From Brevibacterium epidermidis NBRC 14811 (GTDB taxonomy: Bacteria > Actinomycetota > Actinomycetes > Actinomycetales > Brevibacteriaceae), in the NCBI RefSeq assembly GCF_001570805.1, contig NZ_BCSJ01000010.1, positions 1-64,000 on the forward strand: a stretch of 64,000 bases of DNA. The letters are read 5' to 3'. The notes under the pieces were generated by a model. It saw only the letters and a program-made list of their open reading frames with translations, had not been told where the DNA came from and did not search any database. The position numbers and the translations under genes are program-made. Positions 50,334-60,257 of the stretch are shown piece by piece. Each line of letters opens with the position of its first letter. Within the stretch, counting starts at the first letter, position 1.

Positions 50334-50774
50334 GTGCAAAGTGCACAGAGAGAATGGCGGGAGAGAGAAGACTTCACCGCCGCACCGGGAGTCACCTCCC
50401 GTCGTGCCGAAGACTGGTTCATCGAACCGGGAGCACGTACACCCGAGACGCTGCCTGATCCGCTGGCTGTCGATCCGAGTGATCTGACACCGCTGCAGCC
50501 GGACAACTCCGCCGTCTCACCGCTGTCGCTGCTCCTGGGCGCCGCAGACGACGGCGAGCTGTCCTGGCAGGACCAGGCCCTCTGCGCTCAGACCGACCCC
50601 GAGGCGTTCTTCCCTGAAAAGGGCGGATCGACTCGTGAAGCCAAGCGGGTCTGCGCCTCCTGCGACGTCCGCTCCGAATGCCTTGAATACGCTCTCGCCA
50701 ACGATGAGCGCTTCGGCATCTGGGGCGGAATGTCCGAGCGCGAACGCCGCCGGCTCAAGAAAAAGGTCGTGTGA
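50334..50774 (+). CDS. whiB2: WhiB family transcriptional regulator, WhiB2/WhmD-like
   Basis: This 146-residue iron-sulfur regulator has the four cluster cysteines C84, C107, C110 and C116, then the WhiB turn GIWGGMSERERRRLKKK. WhiB2/WhmD is needed for septation and division. Position next to CofE and the manB neighbourhood matches Rv3260c. GTG 50334 is chosen because AAAGGGGAA lies at good distance; no later in-frame start exists before the core, so about 80 residues precede the first Cys, longer than most WhiB2. It overlaps the next gene (GTGA). Confidence 0.9.
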   Translation: MQSAQREWREREDFTAAPGVTSRRAEDWFIEPGARTPETLPDPLAVDPSDLTPLQPDNSAVSPLSLLLGAADDGELSWQDQALCAQTDPEAFFPEKGGSTREAKRVCASCDVRSECLEYALANDERFGIWGGMSERERRRLKKKVV

Positions 50775-53700
50775 GTCAAGCCGTCACCATCGTCGTCGTC
50801 TCCGGCGACGATGCCAGCAAAGTCGAGCTCGAAACAGCTCTGCGTCCGCACTTCCCCGAGATCCCCGTCGTGGATCTCGGGGGACGGACGGTCCGCGAAG
50901 CCGGCGAGATGCCGGAGATCGCGGAATCGGATTTCCTGTGGTTCCTCACCCCTGACTCCCGTCCCGAACCCGACTGCCTCGATGAGCTGCTCGATGCCAT
51001 CGGGGAGACGGAATCCATCGCAGCAGTCGGACCGAAGCTCATGTGCTCCGGCCGCATCGTCTCCGCGGGAGTGAGCACCACCTCGGCGGGGGAGCGCTTC
51101 AACCCCGTGGGCTCGGGGGAGATCGACCAGGGCCAGCGCGACAGCCAGATCGAAACTCTGGGTCTCGACCTGCCGGGCCTGCTCATGGCCACCACCGAAC
51201 TCGAGCGCATCGGCGCACCGTCCCGAGTGCTCGGCCCCGCCTATTCCGGCCTCGAATACTCACGTCGCCTGCGCGACCTCGGCGCCCGAGTGCTGCTGGC
51301 GCCTCGTGCGCGGATGGAGATCTCCTCGACCTCCGCCGCCCGACTCGGCTCCTCACCCCATCCGCCGACGTCGAAGGCCCAGATCCGGACCGAACAGCGG
51401 TACCGTCTCAGCCTCGCCGGACAGGGACTGTTCTCACTTTTCTGCCTCCTCGCGCTCGGCCACCTCGGCCGCATCATCGGCGGGCTGCTCTCGAACAACT
51501 TCCGGCCCGCCGGGTGGCATTTCTCCGCTCTCTTCGGCCTGCCCGCAGACGTCACGACCACCGCCCCGCTGCGGCGCGCCAACGCCCGCCGCAACAGAGT
51601 GGCCAAACGATCGAGCACCGCCCACGTCGCCGCACTGTTCGCCGATGACGAAGAACTCGCCGTTCAACGCCGGACGATGACCGGTGAGAGCGACGATGCG
51701 CGCCCGGCAGAGGTTCCCACCGGAGGCCCCGACGCCGACGCCGAACTCAACCCGGTCGGCGACACCGAGGAAGCCATCGACTCCTTCTCACGCCTGGAGA
51801 TCTCCGGCGGTTCGAGCCTGCTGCGCGCACCACTGACCTATGTGATCCTCGCCGCCGTGGTGATGAGCGGTGTCATCGGCTATCGGCTCTTCGGCCCCGG
51901 CAACCTCGACGGTGGAGCCCTGGGTTCGACGGACATCGGACTCGGTGAGATCTTCGACCGGCTGCTCGGCCGCCACCTCGATGTCTCGACCGGAGCGGCA
52001 GTCCCGGCCGACCCCTATCACCTCGTCATCGGCGTCCTCTCCCTCCTCTTCTTCGGCCATGTCGACGTCATGGTCCGCTCCCTGCTGCTGGCCGCACCGA
52101 TCCTCGCCGCCATCACTGCCTACGTGGGTGCAGGCAGCGTGCTGACCCGACGCTGGGTGCGCGGCTTCGCCGCTCTGCTGTGGATCGCGTCTCCGCTGTT
52201 CACGACCGCCCTGTCGGACGGCCGCCTCGGTGTCATCCTCGTCTGGATCTGCGCACCGCTGGTGGCGCTCACTCTGCGCCGCAGCCTGACCACCGGATCG
52301 ATCGCCGCAGCAGCCGGCACCGGCCTGCTGCTGTTCGTCATCACCGCAGGCGTTCCGCTCCTGCTGCTCGTCACGGTCCTCGGCACGGCGGTGCTGCTGG
52401 TGGCCGGTCGCGGCCTGCGCCATCTGTGGCTGCTCGCCCCGACCGTGTTCCTGGGCTGGCCGTGGCTGTGGGCCGTGGTCCGCGAGCCTGGAGCCCTGCT
52501 GACGATGCCCGGACAGACCATCGCCACGGACTCCGCTCCGACGTATCTTCTGGCCGTCGGCTTCCCCGCTCCGATCGACATGTCCTGGCTGTCCGGCCTG
52601 ATCTCCGACCTCGGACTCGGCGAGGTCTCTGCCGGCATCCTGCAGCTCTGGGCGCCGGTGCTGATGCTGCCGATGCTCATCCTGGCCTTCTTCACCCTCA
52701 TCGAAGCCCGACTCGAACTCTCCCGCCTGACCTGGGCTGTCGGCCTCTACCTCGGCGGTCTCATCCTCGCCGCGATCCAAGTGCACCTGCCTGCGCAGAC
52801 CGGACCCTTCCACCTCATCGGCTCCTACCCTGCAGCGGGACTGACCCTGGTCAGCCTCGGCTCGATCCTGCTGCTGTCCCTCGGAGCCGACCGCACAGCC
52901 GGACGCCGTCCCCGGGTCAGGCGGACCGCTGGCTCGACGACCGCGAAGAACGGCGCCAAGGGAACGTCCGCGGCGTCCGGACGGTTGCCCATGCGCGGCC
53001 TCGTCGGACTCGTGACCGTGGCAGCATTCGGACTCATCGCCCTCGGCGCCGGACGGGCCACGACCACGGCCGAGGCGGTCACCGCGACCTCCGAGAGCAA
53101 CATCCCCGCACTGGCCGCCGACCGCGCAGAAGGTGCGACGCAGGCACGCACCCTACGTCTGGACAATGTCGACGGAGAGGTCCTGGCCACCCTCGTCTCC
53201 TCCGCAGACGGCACAGTGCTGGGAACCTCGACCGTGACCTCGGCCGAAACCGTCGGTGGATGGCCGTGGCAGCGTCGCCCTCTGCCGATCACCTCCGATC
53301 AGGTGCTCGTGGCTCAGGCGGCGTCCGCGCTCTCGGCCGATGATGCCGGTGACATCAGCAGCATCCTCGGCGAGCTCGGAGTCGATTTCGTCCTCGTCGG
53401 ACCGGATGCCGGCAGCCTGACGAACTCGGTGTCCGTCTCGGAGGGTCTGCTTCCGGTCGGTCCCACCTCATCGGGACAGCTGTGGCGCGTCGACAAGCCC
53501 TACAGCGGCCGGTTCCTCATCCGCGAAGCCGAAGGACAGGTCTCCACGGCGGCGATGCACGGCACCACTGCGAAAGTGCCGGCCGGTCAGGAGGGGCGCG
53601 TCCTGACCATCGCCGATGCGACGGACGGAATCACCGCGAGCATCGACGGTGAACCCCTGCCGCAGCCGAAACCCGGCGAAGAGGCATGGGCGAGCGAATT

Positions 53701-53869
53701 CGACCTCCCTGCCGCAGGAGGAGAGGTCGAGATCTCACTGAACTCACCGCTCTACCCGGTCGGCGTCATCGCCGGATGGGTGCTCGGACTGCTCAGCCTC
53801 ATCGTGGCCATTCCCTTCGGCCGGGCTGGGAACACGGCGAAGACCGGCCGCCGGGAGGAGAAAGCATGA
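50771..53869 (+). CDS. Large membrane glycosyltransferase-2-like protein
   Basis: This 1032-residue protein has an N-terminal GT-A-like region (about 1-215; FLTPDSRPEPDCLDELLDA and AVGPKLM) and at least ten membrane helices from about residue 220 to 780, then an external domain (about 790-1000) and a final helix. The GT motif lacks a clear DxD, so activity is uncertain. The family occurs beside WhiB2 in Micrococcales and probably works on wall polymers. Start GTG overlaps the whiB2 stop. Confidence 0.72.
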   Translation: MSQAVTIVVVSGDDASKVELETALRPHFPEIPVVDLGGRTVREAGEMPEIAESDFLWFLTPDSRPEPDCLDELLDAIGETESIAAVGPKLMCSGRIVSAGVSTTSAGERFNPVGSGEIDQGQRDSQIETLGLDLPGLLMATTELERIGAPSRVLGPAYSGLEYSRRLRDLGARVLLAPRARMEISSTSAARLGSSPHPPTSKAQIRTEQRYRLSLAGQGLFSLFCLLALGHLGRIIGGLLSNNFRPAGWHFSALFGLPADVTTTAPLRRANARRNRVAKRSSTAHVAALFADDEELAVQRRTMTGESDDARPAEVPTGGPDADAELNPVGDTEEAIDSFSRLEISGGSSLLRAPLTYVILAAVVMSGVIGYRLFGPGNLDGGALGSTDIGLGEIFDRLLGRHLDVSTGAAVPADPYHLVIGVLSLLFFGHVDVMVRSLLLAAPILAAITAYVGAGSVLTRRWVRGFAALLWIASPLFTTALSDGRLGVILVWICAPLVALTLRRSLTTGSIAAAAGTGLLLFVITAGVPLLLLVTVLGTAVLLVAGRGLRHLWLLAPTVFLGWPWLWAVVREPGALLTMPGQTIATDSAPTYLLAVGFPAPIDMSWLSGLISDLGLGEVSAGILQLWAPVLMLPMLILAFFTLIEARLELSRLTWAVGLYLGGLILAAIQVHLPAQTGPFHLIGSYPAAGLTLVSLGSILLLSLGADRTAGRRPRVRRTAGSTTAKNGAKGTSAASGRLPMRGLVGLVTVAAFGLIALGAGRATTTAEAVTATSESNIPALAADRAEGATQARTLRLDNVDGEVLATLVSSADGTVLGTSTVTSAETVGGWPWQRRPLPITSDQVLVAQAASALSADDAGDISSILGELGVDFVLVGPDAGSLTNSVSVSEGLLPVGPTSSGQLWRVDKPYSGRFLIREAEGQVSTAAMHGTTAKVPAGQEGRVLTIADATDGITASIDGEPLPQPKPGEEAWASEFDLPAAGGEVEISLNSPLYPVGVIAGWVLGLLSLIVAIPFGRAGNTAKTGRREEKA

Positions 53870-55323
53870 AGCACCAGCGCAGCATCGTCACCTTCGCAGC
53901 CATCGCCGTGCCCGGAGTGCTAGTCGCTATGACGTCGTTCCTCACCCCGCTGACCCCCGGCACATTGGATCGCAGCCCCGAACAGGTGCGCATGCCCACC
54001 GCGGACACCCGCGTCGTCTGCCCCGGACCGCTGCTCACTGCGAGCGAGGCCGAAGGCACCGATGCCGAGTTCGTCGACGATTCGAAGGTCTCAACCCGCG
54101 TCGTCTCCGCCTCCGCGCCGATCGGTGCCGCAGACGGATCGACCTCCTCGGCGCGCCTGCAGGTCGCCGACCTCGGCGGTTCGATCGACTTCGACAATCC
54201 CTCTGGTCAGGGCTTCGTCTCCGGAGACGACAGCATCGACTCGACGAAGCTCGTCACCGGTTTCGCCCGCCCCGGCGCACCCGCCCTGACAACCGGCCTC
54301 GAAACCGTCGAAGGCAGCTCCGGTGACCTCACGGGGCTCGCCACACTCACCTGCGCCGAGGCGGCAAGCAGCTTCCGGATCGTCGCCGGATCCGGTGCCA
54401 CCGGCTCGAACTCGCAGCTGCTGCTGAGCAACCCCGGCGATGTTCCCGTCCAGGCGAAGGTCGCGCTCATGACCCCCGGCGGTGAATCCGCCGAACCGAC
54501 CGAACTGAGCATCAAGGCCGGCAAACAGCGTGCCGTCCCGCTGGGCGGTCTGGCAGGAGGAGCCGAAGCCCTCGCAGTCGACGTTACCGTCGACGGGGGA
54601 GTCCTGGCCGGCTCCATCCAGGAGACCGTCCTCGACGGACTCAAACCGCAGGGCATCGACCTCGCCGCCGGCGGCGCCGGAGCCGATCGCCAGCAGGTGC
54701 TCACCGGACTCAGCGGCAAGGATGTGCGAGTGCGGGTCGCGAACCCGGGCGGCGACCTCGCCGAGGTGTCGCTGAAGGCCTATGGGCCCGACGGTGAGAT
54801 CGACATTCCCCGTTCCTCGATGACCGTGGTCGGCCGCGGTGTCGCTGAAGCCGACCTCGGTGACCTCGACGCCACGAGTCTCGTCCTCGACTCGTCGCAG
54901 CGCATTCAAGCGGGTGCCTTCATCGGCAAGGACGGTGAGAAGGGAGCGGCCGACTTCGGCAGCATCCCATCCACCGACTCCCTCGCCGAGACGCAGATCC
55001 TGGCGCTTCCCCGCACCGGTGAGTCCTCACTGCAGCTCTCGCCCGGTCAGGGACATGTGCAGGTGCAGGGAATGCTCGACGACGGTTGGCTGACCGATCC
55101 CCAGTCGATCGATCTCAATCCGACGGGCACGACCGTGTTCAACCCGAGCGATGTCTCAGACGACTCGGTGCGCGCGCTCGTCCTCAAGGGCTCTCAGGCC
55201 TCGGGTTCGCAGGCCGACGGAGTGCATGCGACTCTCGTCGTCACCACCGAGGACGGAATCTCCACTGTCGTCCCGGCGCCGGCCCCAGCCGGTGTCGCCT
55301 ACCGGGATATCCGCCTCGGCTGA
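53866..55323 (+). CDS. DUF5719 family membrane-anchored protein
   Basis: This 485-residue protein has one N-terminal membrane segment (about 8-28) and a long external beta-rich region containing repeated LLSNPGDVPVQAKVALMTPGG-like blocks, quoted in part as LLSNPGDVPVQAKVALMT. Its start overlaps the upstream stop (ATGA) and GGGAGGAG lies just before. The function is unknown; a wall or polymer assembly role is inferred from its partners. Confidence 0.75.
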   Translation: MKHQRSIVTFAAIAVPGVLVAMTSFLTPLTPGTLDRSPEQVRMPTADTRVVCPGPLLTASEAEGTDAEFVDDSKVSTRVVSASAPIGAADGSTSSARLQVADLGGSIDFDNPSGQGFVSGDDSIDSTKLVTGFARPGAPALTTGLETVEGSSGDLTGLATLTCAEAASSFRIVAGSGATGSNSQLLLSNPGDVPVQAKVALMTPGGESAEPTELSIKAGKQRAVPLGGLAGGAEALAVDVTVDGGVLAGSIQETVLDGLKPQGIDLAAGGAGADRQQVLTGLSGKDVRVRVANPGGDLAEVSLKAYGPDGEIDIPRSSMTVVGRGVAEADLGDLDATSLVLDSSQRIQAGAFIGKDGEKGAADFGSIPSTDSLAETQILALPRTGESSLQLSPGQGHVQVQGMLDDGWLTDPQSIDLNPTGTTVFNPSDVSDDSVRALVLKGSQASGSQADGVHATLVVTTEDGISTVVPAPAPAGVAYRDIRLG

Positions 55324-55340
55324 GTTTCTGTGAACCGAGC

Positions 55341-55703
55341 TCAGGTGCTACGGAGGATATCGACCTGGTCGGCCACCACCTCGGCGATGAGCGCATCGCG
55401 GGCCTCACTTCCGGCATGATCTTCGATCACCCGGCGATAGAGGACGATATGGGTGGGGCGGTCTCCGGCGGCCGGGAACACGCGGCCGAAGCTCGGTTCA
55501 GTCGAACTCGCCGGTGGGACGGAATCGACGGCCAGCACCACCTCGGCGAGGAGGTCGGGTTCGTGTCTGCGCATCTGGGCGAACTCCGCGGCTGCGACCT
55601 TCGCGAAACTCTCCGCCCGGCTCAGCCGCGCGGGCACCTCGGCACGGTACAGCGGAGACCGCAGACCCCGCCCATGTCGGTCGCGATGTCGCCTTGGTCT
55701 CAT
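55341..55703 (-). CDS. Zincin-like metallopeptidase family protein with degenerate motif
   Basis: This 120-residue protein belongs to the family of Rv3259, found between DUF3499 and whiB2 in many actinobacteria. The usual HExxH-like helix is replaced by IAEVVADQVDILRS, so the catalytic His is missing and it is probably not a peptidase. The first 40 residues are Arg-rich. It is divergent from DUF3499. Confidence 0.72.
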   Translation of the reverse strand: MRPRRHRDRHGRGLRSPLYRAEVPARLSRAESFAKVAAAEFAQMRRHEPDLLAEVVLAVDSVPPASSTEPSFGRVFPAAGDRPTHIVLYRRVIEDHAGSEARDALIAEVVADQVDILRST

Positions 55704-55776
55704 AGCACTTCATTCTACGTGCGGGGCCGCCGTGCCTGAGCGAATCGGCGGGTCGCGGCGTGTAGAGTGTGGGACT

Positions 55777-56148
55777 GTGTCAGCCGTGAGAATGTGTTCA
55801 AAAGTCAGCTGTTCGCGCCCCGCCGCCGCCACCATGACGTACGTGCACGCCGATGCGACCGTCGTCATCGGACCTCTGGGCAGGCGAGCCGAGCCGGGCG
55901 CTCATGACCTGTGCGTCGAACATGCGGCGAAGCTGACCCCACCCGTGGATTGGCAGCTCATCCGCATCGACTCCGGGCAGGCTCCACCGGAACGCAGCCA
56001 CGATGATCTGTTGGCCATCGCCGACGCCGTCCGCGAAGCCGCCGACCGCGCCGATCAGACCCCGAGCCGGACCGCACCGGGACACGCAGACGATCCGGCG
56101 TCAACAGGACGCCGACACGGTCACCTGCGCATCATCGGCGACTCATGA
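55777..56148 (+). CDS. DUF3499 family protein
   Basis: This protein of about 123 residues has CSKVSCSRPAAATMTYVHAD and DLCVEHAAKL, a cysteine-rich start that can bind zinc, and a polar C-terminus. It parallels Rv3258c beside manB. The start is uncertain between GTG 55777, GTG 55786 and ATG 55792. It overlaps manB by four bases (ATGA), so the two are co-translated. Confidence 0.8.
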   Translation: MSAVRMCSKVSCSRPAAATMTYVHADATVVIGPLGRRAEPGAHDLCVEHAAKLTPPVDWQLIRIDSGQAPPERSHDDLLAIADAVREAADRADQTPSRTAPGHADDPASTGRRHGHLRIIGDS

Positions 56149-57629
56149 GCCATTCCGGACCGGGATCGTCTGGAACCGATCCCGCACCGCAGATCCTCCC
56201 GGACTCCGAACTCGGGCGGGCCCGGACGGCCGCTCTCGATGCCGCCGTCGGTGCCTATGACATCCGCGGTCGCATTCCAGATCAGCTCGACGAGGACATC
56301 CTGTTCGCCCTCGGCTGGGCGACGGCACGAGCCATGGCGGAGATCCACTCCACCACCGAGGTGGTCATCGGCCACGATATGCGACCGAGCTCTCCCGGAT
56401 TCGCCCACTCCTTCGCGGCCGGAGTCGACGCCGCCGGATCGAAGGCCGTCCTGCTGGGACTGTGCTCGACCGACCAGCTCTATTTCGCCTCAGGCATCTT
56501 CGACCTGCCCGGTGCCATGATCACTGCCAGCCACAATCCCGCCGACTACAACGGGATCAAGATCTGCGGACCCCGCGCCGCCGGTGTCAGCCTGGCGTCC
56601 GGTCTCTCGAGAGTCAGAGAACTCGCGGTCACCGCGCCACAGAGCGACGGGCGGAGCATCGACGAGGACGAGACTGCGGCATCCCGGATGCGGGAGCAGT
56701 ACGCGGCACGGATCCGCGAACTCACCCACGTCGATCAGGTCGAGGGACTTACGATTGTGCTCGACGCCGGCAATGGAATGGCCGGGCGCCTCCTCGGGGA
56801 GGTCTTCGGCACGGACGCGGGAGCCGCCTCAGTGCCCTTCGACGTCATCGGCCTCTTCACCGAACTCGACGGCACCTTCCCCAACCACGAAGCGAACCCG
56901 CTCAAACCCGAGAACCTCGTCGACGCAGCACGCGCGGTCGTCGATCACGGAGCCGACTTGGGACTCGTCTTCGATGGGGACGCCGACCGGTGCTTCTTCA
57001 TCGACGAGACCGGAGCGACGATGTCGGCCTCGGCCGTCGGCGCACTCGTCGCAGAACGGGAGATCGCACGGGCCCGGGCGCTCGGCAATGACCGACCCAC
57101 CGTCATCCACAACCTCATCACCTCCCGCAGCGTGGCCGAGACGATCACCGCCGCGGGCGGACACGCACTGCGGTCGAAGGTCGGCCATTCGGGTATCAAG
57201 ACGCTCATGCGCGAAACCGGGGCCGTCTTCGCCTGCGAACATTCCGCGCACTTCTACTTTGACGAGTTCTTCGGCGCGGACTCGGGCATGCTCGCGGCCT
57301 GTCACCTCATCGCCGCCCTCGCCGAATCACGGGCTCCCGCCTCTCGTCTGGTCGCGGACTATGACCGGTTCGTCCAGTCCGGGGAGATCAACTTCACCGT
57401 CTCCGACCCCGACGCAGTGCTCGCCGAATTCGTCGCACATGCCGGAGACTTCCCGGAGAGCACCATCGACGACCTCGACGGAATCGGTCTGCAGGGAGCC
57501 GACTGGTGGGTCAACTTGCGCAAATCCAATACCGAACCTCTCGTCCGACTCAACGTCGAAGCCGCCGATTCGGCGCAGGTGGGCGCACTCACTCGCCAGG
57601 TCACGGACTTCGTCACCGCTCGCGCCTGA
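56145..57629 (+). CDS. manB: Phosphomannomutase/phosphoglucomutase
   Basis: This 494-residue enzyme interconverts hexose-6- and hexose-1-phosphates. Motifs are the phosphoserine loop TASHNPADYNGIK (Ser129), the metal site FDGDADRCFF and the phosphate-binding RKSNTEPLVRL. With manA it feeds GDP-mannose for envelope glycans. The start overlaps DUF3499. sahH follows after 133 bases. Confidence 0.93.
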   Translation: MSHSGPGSSGTDPAPQILPDSELGRARTAALDAAVGAYDIRGRIPDQLDEDILFALGWATARAMAEIHSTTEVVIGHDMRPSSPGFAHSFAAGVDAAGSKAVLLGLCSTDQLYFASGIFDLPGAMITASHNPADYNGIKICGPRAAGVSLASGLSRVRELAVTAPQSDGRSIDEDETAASRMREQYAARIRELTHVDQVEGLTIVLDAGNGMAGRLLGEVFGTDAGAASVPFDVIGLFTELDGTFPNHEANPLKPENLVDAARAVVDHGADLGLVFDGDADRCFFIDETGATMSASAVGALVAEREIARARALGNDRPTVIHNLITSRSVAETITAAGGHALRSKVGHSGIKTLMRETGAVFACEHSAHFYFDEFFGADSGMLAACHLIAALAESRAPASRLVADYDRFVQSGEINFTVSDPDAVLAEFVAHAGDFPESTIDDLDGIGLQGADWWVNLRKSNTEPLVRLNVEAADSAQVGALTRQVTDFVTARA

Positions 57630-57762
57630 AGGCGGTCCTCTGCGTCACTGAGCTGCCAGTCCGACGGGGCCTTCGCTGTCCGCAGATCGGGCGCGACGCG
57701 ACAAGCCGCCTGCTCGGCAATAGACTCGAAGCCGATCAGACAGCCCGCCGTATGGAGGTACC

Positions 57763-59223
57763 GTGCTCGATTCCACTGACTTCAAGGTCGCCGATCTCAG
57801 CCTGGCCGAGGCCGGCCGACATCAGATCCGCCTCGCCGAAAGGGAGATGCCGGGCCTCATGGCGCTGCGCGAGGAATATGCCTCGACCGCACCGCTGGCC
57901 GGAGCTCGCATCGCCGGCAGCCTGCACATGACCGTGCAGACCGCAGTGCTCATCGAGACCCTCGTCGCGCTCGGCGCTGAAGTCAGGTGGGCCAGCTGCA
58001 ATATCTTCTCCACGCAGGACGAAGCTGCAGCGGCCGTCGTCGTCGGCTCGGGCACGCCCGAGGCCCCGGCCGGCGTCCCGGTCTTCGCATGGAAGGGCGA
58101 AACCCTCGACGAATACTGGTGGGCCGCAGACAAGATCTTCGACTTCGCAGACGGACCGAACCTCATCCTCGACGACGGCGGCGACGCCACCATGTACGTG
58201 CTCAAGGGCACCGAATTCGAAGCCGCCGGGGGAGTGCCCACTGCCGGGGCCGAGGACTCGGAGGAGTTCAAGGTTCTGCTCAAGCAGATCGCCGCATCCA
58301 TCGAGGCCGCTCCCGGCCGGTTCGCTCGCCTGGCCGCGGGAATCAAGGGTGTGAGCGAGGAGACGACGACAGGAGTCAACCGCCTCTACCGTCTCGCCGA
58401 ACAGGGAGCACTGCCTTTCCCGGCCATCAACGTCAACGACTCGGTGACGAAGTCGAAGTTCGACAACCGCTACGGAATCCGCCACTCGCTGCCCGACGGA
58501 CTCAACCGCGCCACCGACGTGCTCATCGGCGGAAAGATCGCTGTCGTCATCGGCTATGGCGACGTCGGAAAGGGTGCAGCTGAGGCCCTCCGCGGGCAAG
58601 GAGCGCGAGTCATCGTCACGGAGATCGACCCGATCTGTGCGCTGCAGGCGACGATGGACGGTTTCCAGGTCGAAATCCTCGCCGAGGTGGCTCCCCAGGC
58701 CGACATCATCATCACCACGACCGGCAACACCCGGGTCCTCGACGTCGACGTGCTGCAGACGCTCAAACCCGGCGCCATCGTCGGCAACGTCGGTCACTTC
58801 GACGAGGAGATCGATCTGGCAGGACTGTCCCGACTGCCCGGAGTCGAGAAGATCGAGATCAAACCGCAGGTCCACGAGTGGAGCGTGCCCGTACCCGCCG
58901 AGGCGGGACTCGGCCGCGACCGCACGGACTTCCTCGTCCTCTCAGAAGGACGCCTGCTCAACCTGGGCAACGCCACCGGACATCCGTCGTTCGTGATGAG
59001 TGCATCGTTCAGCAACCAGGTGCTCGCCCAGATCGAGCTGTGGCACGCCCACGACGACTACGGAAATTCGGTGCACCGACTGGCGAAGGAACTCGACGAG
59101 AAGGTGGCGCGCCTTCACCTGCCGGCGCTCGGGGCGAAGCTGTCGGAGCTGAGCAAGGAGCAGGCCGAGTACATCGGTGTCGATGTGGCCGGACCGTTCA
59201 AGCCCGAGCACTACCGGTACTGA
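57763..59223 (+). CDS. sahH: Adenosylhomocysteinase
   Basis: This 486-residue NAD-dependent enzyme splits S-adenosylhomocysteine into adenosine and homocysteine. Features are the Rossmann motif [20 protein letters not shown] (residues about 264-283), KSKFDNRYG, and the C-terminal KPEHYRY that reaches a neighbouring active site. The GTG start has GGAGG upstream. No SAH riboswitch was recognised in the leader. Its position near manB matches Rv3248c. Confidence 0.95.
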   Translation: MLDSTDFKVADLSLAEAGRHQIRLAEREMPGLMALREEYASTAPLAGARIAGSLHMTVQTAVLIETLVALGAEVRWASCNIFSTQDEAAAAVVVGSGTPEAPAGVPVFAWKGETLDEYWWAADKIFDFADGPNLILDDGGDATMYVLKGTEFEAAGGVPTAGAEDSEEFKVLLKQIAASIEAAPGRFARLAAGIKGVSEETTTGVNRLYRLAEQGALPFPAINVNDSVTKSKFDNRYGIRHSLPDGLNRATDVLIGGKIAVVIGYGDVGKGAAEALRGQGARVIVTEIDPICALQATMDGFQVEILAEVAPQADIIITTTGNTRVLDVDVLQTLKPGAIVGNVGHFDEEIDLAGLSRLPGVEKIEIKPQVHEWSVPVPAEAGLGRDRTDFLVLSEGRLLNLGNATGHPSFVMSASFSNQVLAQIELWHAHDDYGNSVHRLAKELDEKVARLHLPALGAKLSELSKEQAEYIGVDVAGPFKPEHYRY

Positions 59224-59319
59224 TCCCTCATCGGCGAGGAGCAGGTCGAGCCTCGGCACGCTTCTCGCCCGGGGACTGGGCCGCTAGTGGGCCGGATCGC
59301 CCGCTGTCGAGCCGGCTCG

Positions 59320-60144
59320 TCAGCGACGGGTGAGGCTGAGACCGAAGGGAAGCGTGTCGACTCCGGACCGGAAAGCGTTCGCACGGTCTGTGCGTCGGCG
59401 CTGCTTCTCGACCTCTGCGATGCGCTGCCGGTGGATGACGGCGGACAGGAACTGTTCGGGAAACGTTCCCTCCGGCGGGGCCGGTGCCACATACGGATTG
59501 AGTTCGGTGGCGAGTTCGATCGCTCGCTGCCACCGCGATTCCGCGCCGAGCTGCGGTGCCATGGCGAGGAACTGGACGATGCGCCGATGCAGACCGTCGG
59601 GGATCGATGTCACGTCGGTGCGGTTCAGCCAGTCCTGCAGGTGAGGAGCCACATGAGTCTGCATGGGCGGCAGAGGTCGACTGCGTTCGCTCACGGCGAT
59701 GGTTCCGGCCAGATAGTCGCCGAGGCGTTTGGCCTGCGGTGAGAGGAGCCCGGACAGAGCCGCGATGCCGCCGCCGCTGGAGACGATCTCGAACGGCCAC
59801 AGCAGGGCGCGGATGAAGGAGTGTCGCAGCCGCACGGCACCGCCGTCGTCACGGACCACACGCAGCCCGAGGATGAGCTTGCCCAGCGAGCGACCGTGGC
59901 TGAGCACTTCGACGAGCATCGGCAGCAGCACGAACACGAAGATCGTCATGACGGTCATGAGCGAGCCGAGGAGCAGTCCGTTGAGATCGAGCACCTTGAG
60001 CATCAGCCAGAACATGGCCACGAGCAGTCCGATATTCACCAGCGAATAGACGATGTAGTCGATCAGGCAGCTCAGTGCCCGAGCCGCCAGAGCGGCCGGT
60101 TGGACATTGAGTTCGACGGCTTCACCGGTGATCAGAGTACTCAC
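59320..60144 (-). CDS. RDD family membrane protein
   Basis: This 274-residue protein has an RDD domain (about 10-145: AARALSCLIDYIVYSL, SHGRSLGKLILGLRVV) with three or four membrane helices and a soluble C-terminal part rich in Arg. The role of RDD proteins is not settled; ion transport is suggested for some. It is divergent from SpoIIM. Confidence 0.85.
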   Translation of the reverse strand: MSTLITGEAVELNVQPAALAARALSCLIDYIVYSLVNIGLLVAMFWLMLKVLDLNGLLLGSLMTVMTIFVFVLLPMLVEVLSHGRSLGKLILGLRVVRDDGGAVRLRHSFIRALLWPFEIVSSGGGIAALSGLLSPQAKRLGDYLAGTIAVSERSRPLPPMQTHVAPHLQDWLNRTDVTSIPDGLHRRIVQFLAMAPQLGAESRWQRAIELATELNPYVAPAPPEGTFPEQFLSAVIHRQRIAEVEKQRRRTDRANAFRSGVDTLPFGLSLTRR

Positions 60145-60257
60145 CCGACCATCGTGTCATATCAGTGAGCACAGAGATGGTCGTTTCGCCGAGAGCATGC
60201 CGTGTGCCTCTCGCCGCGTCGGAGGTGCCCATGCGCAGTCTTCGATAGGGTGGAGGA

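Noticed and set aside
57630-57762. SAH riboswitch before sahH
   Set aside because: The leader is short and shows no recognisable conserved SAH-riboswitch core; only a normal ribosome site is visible.
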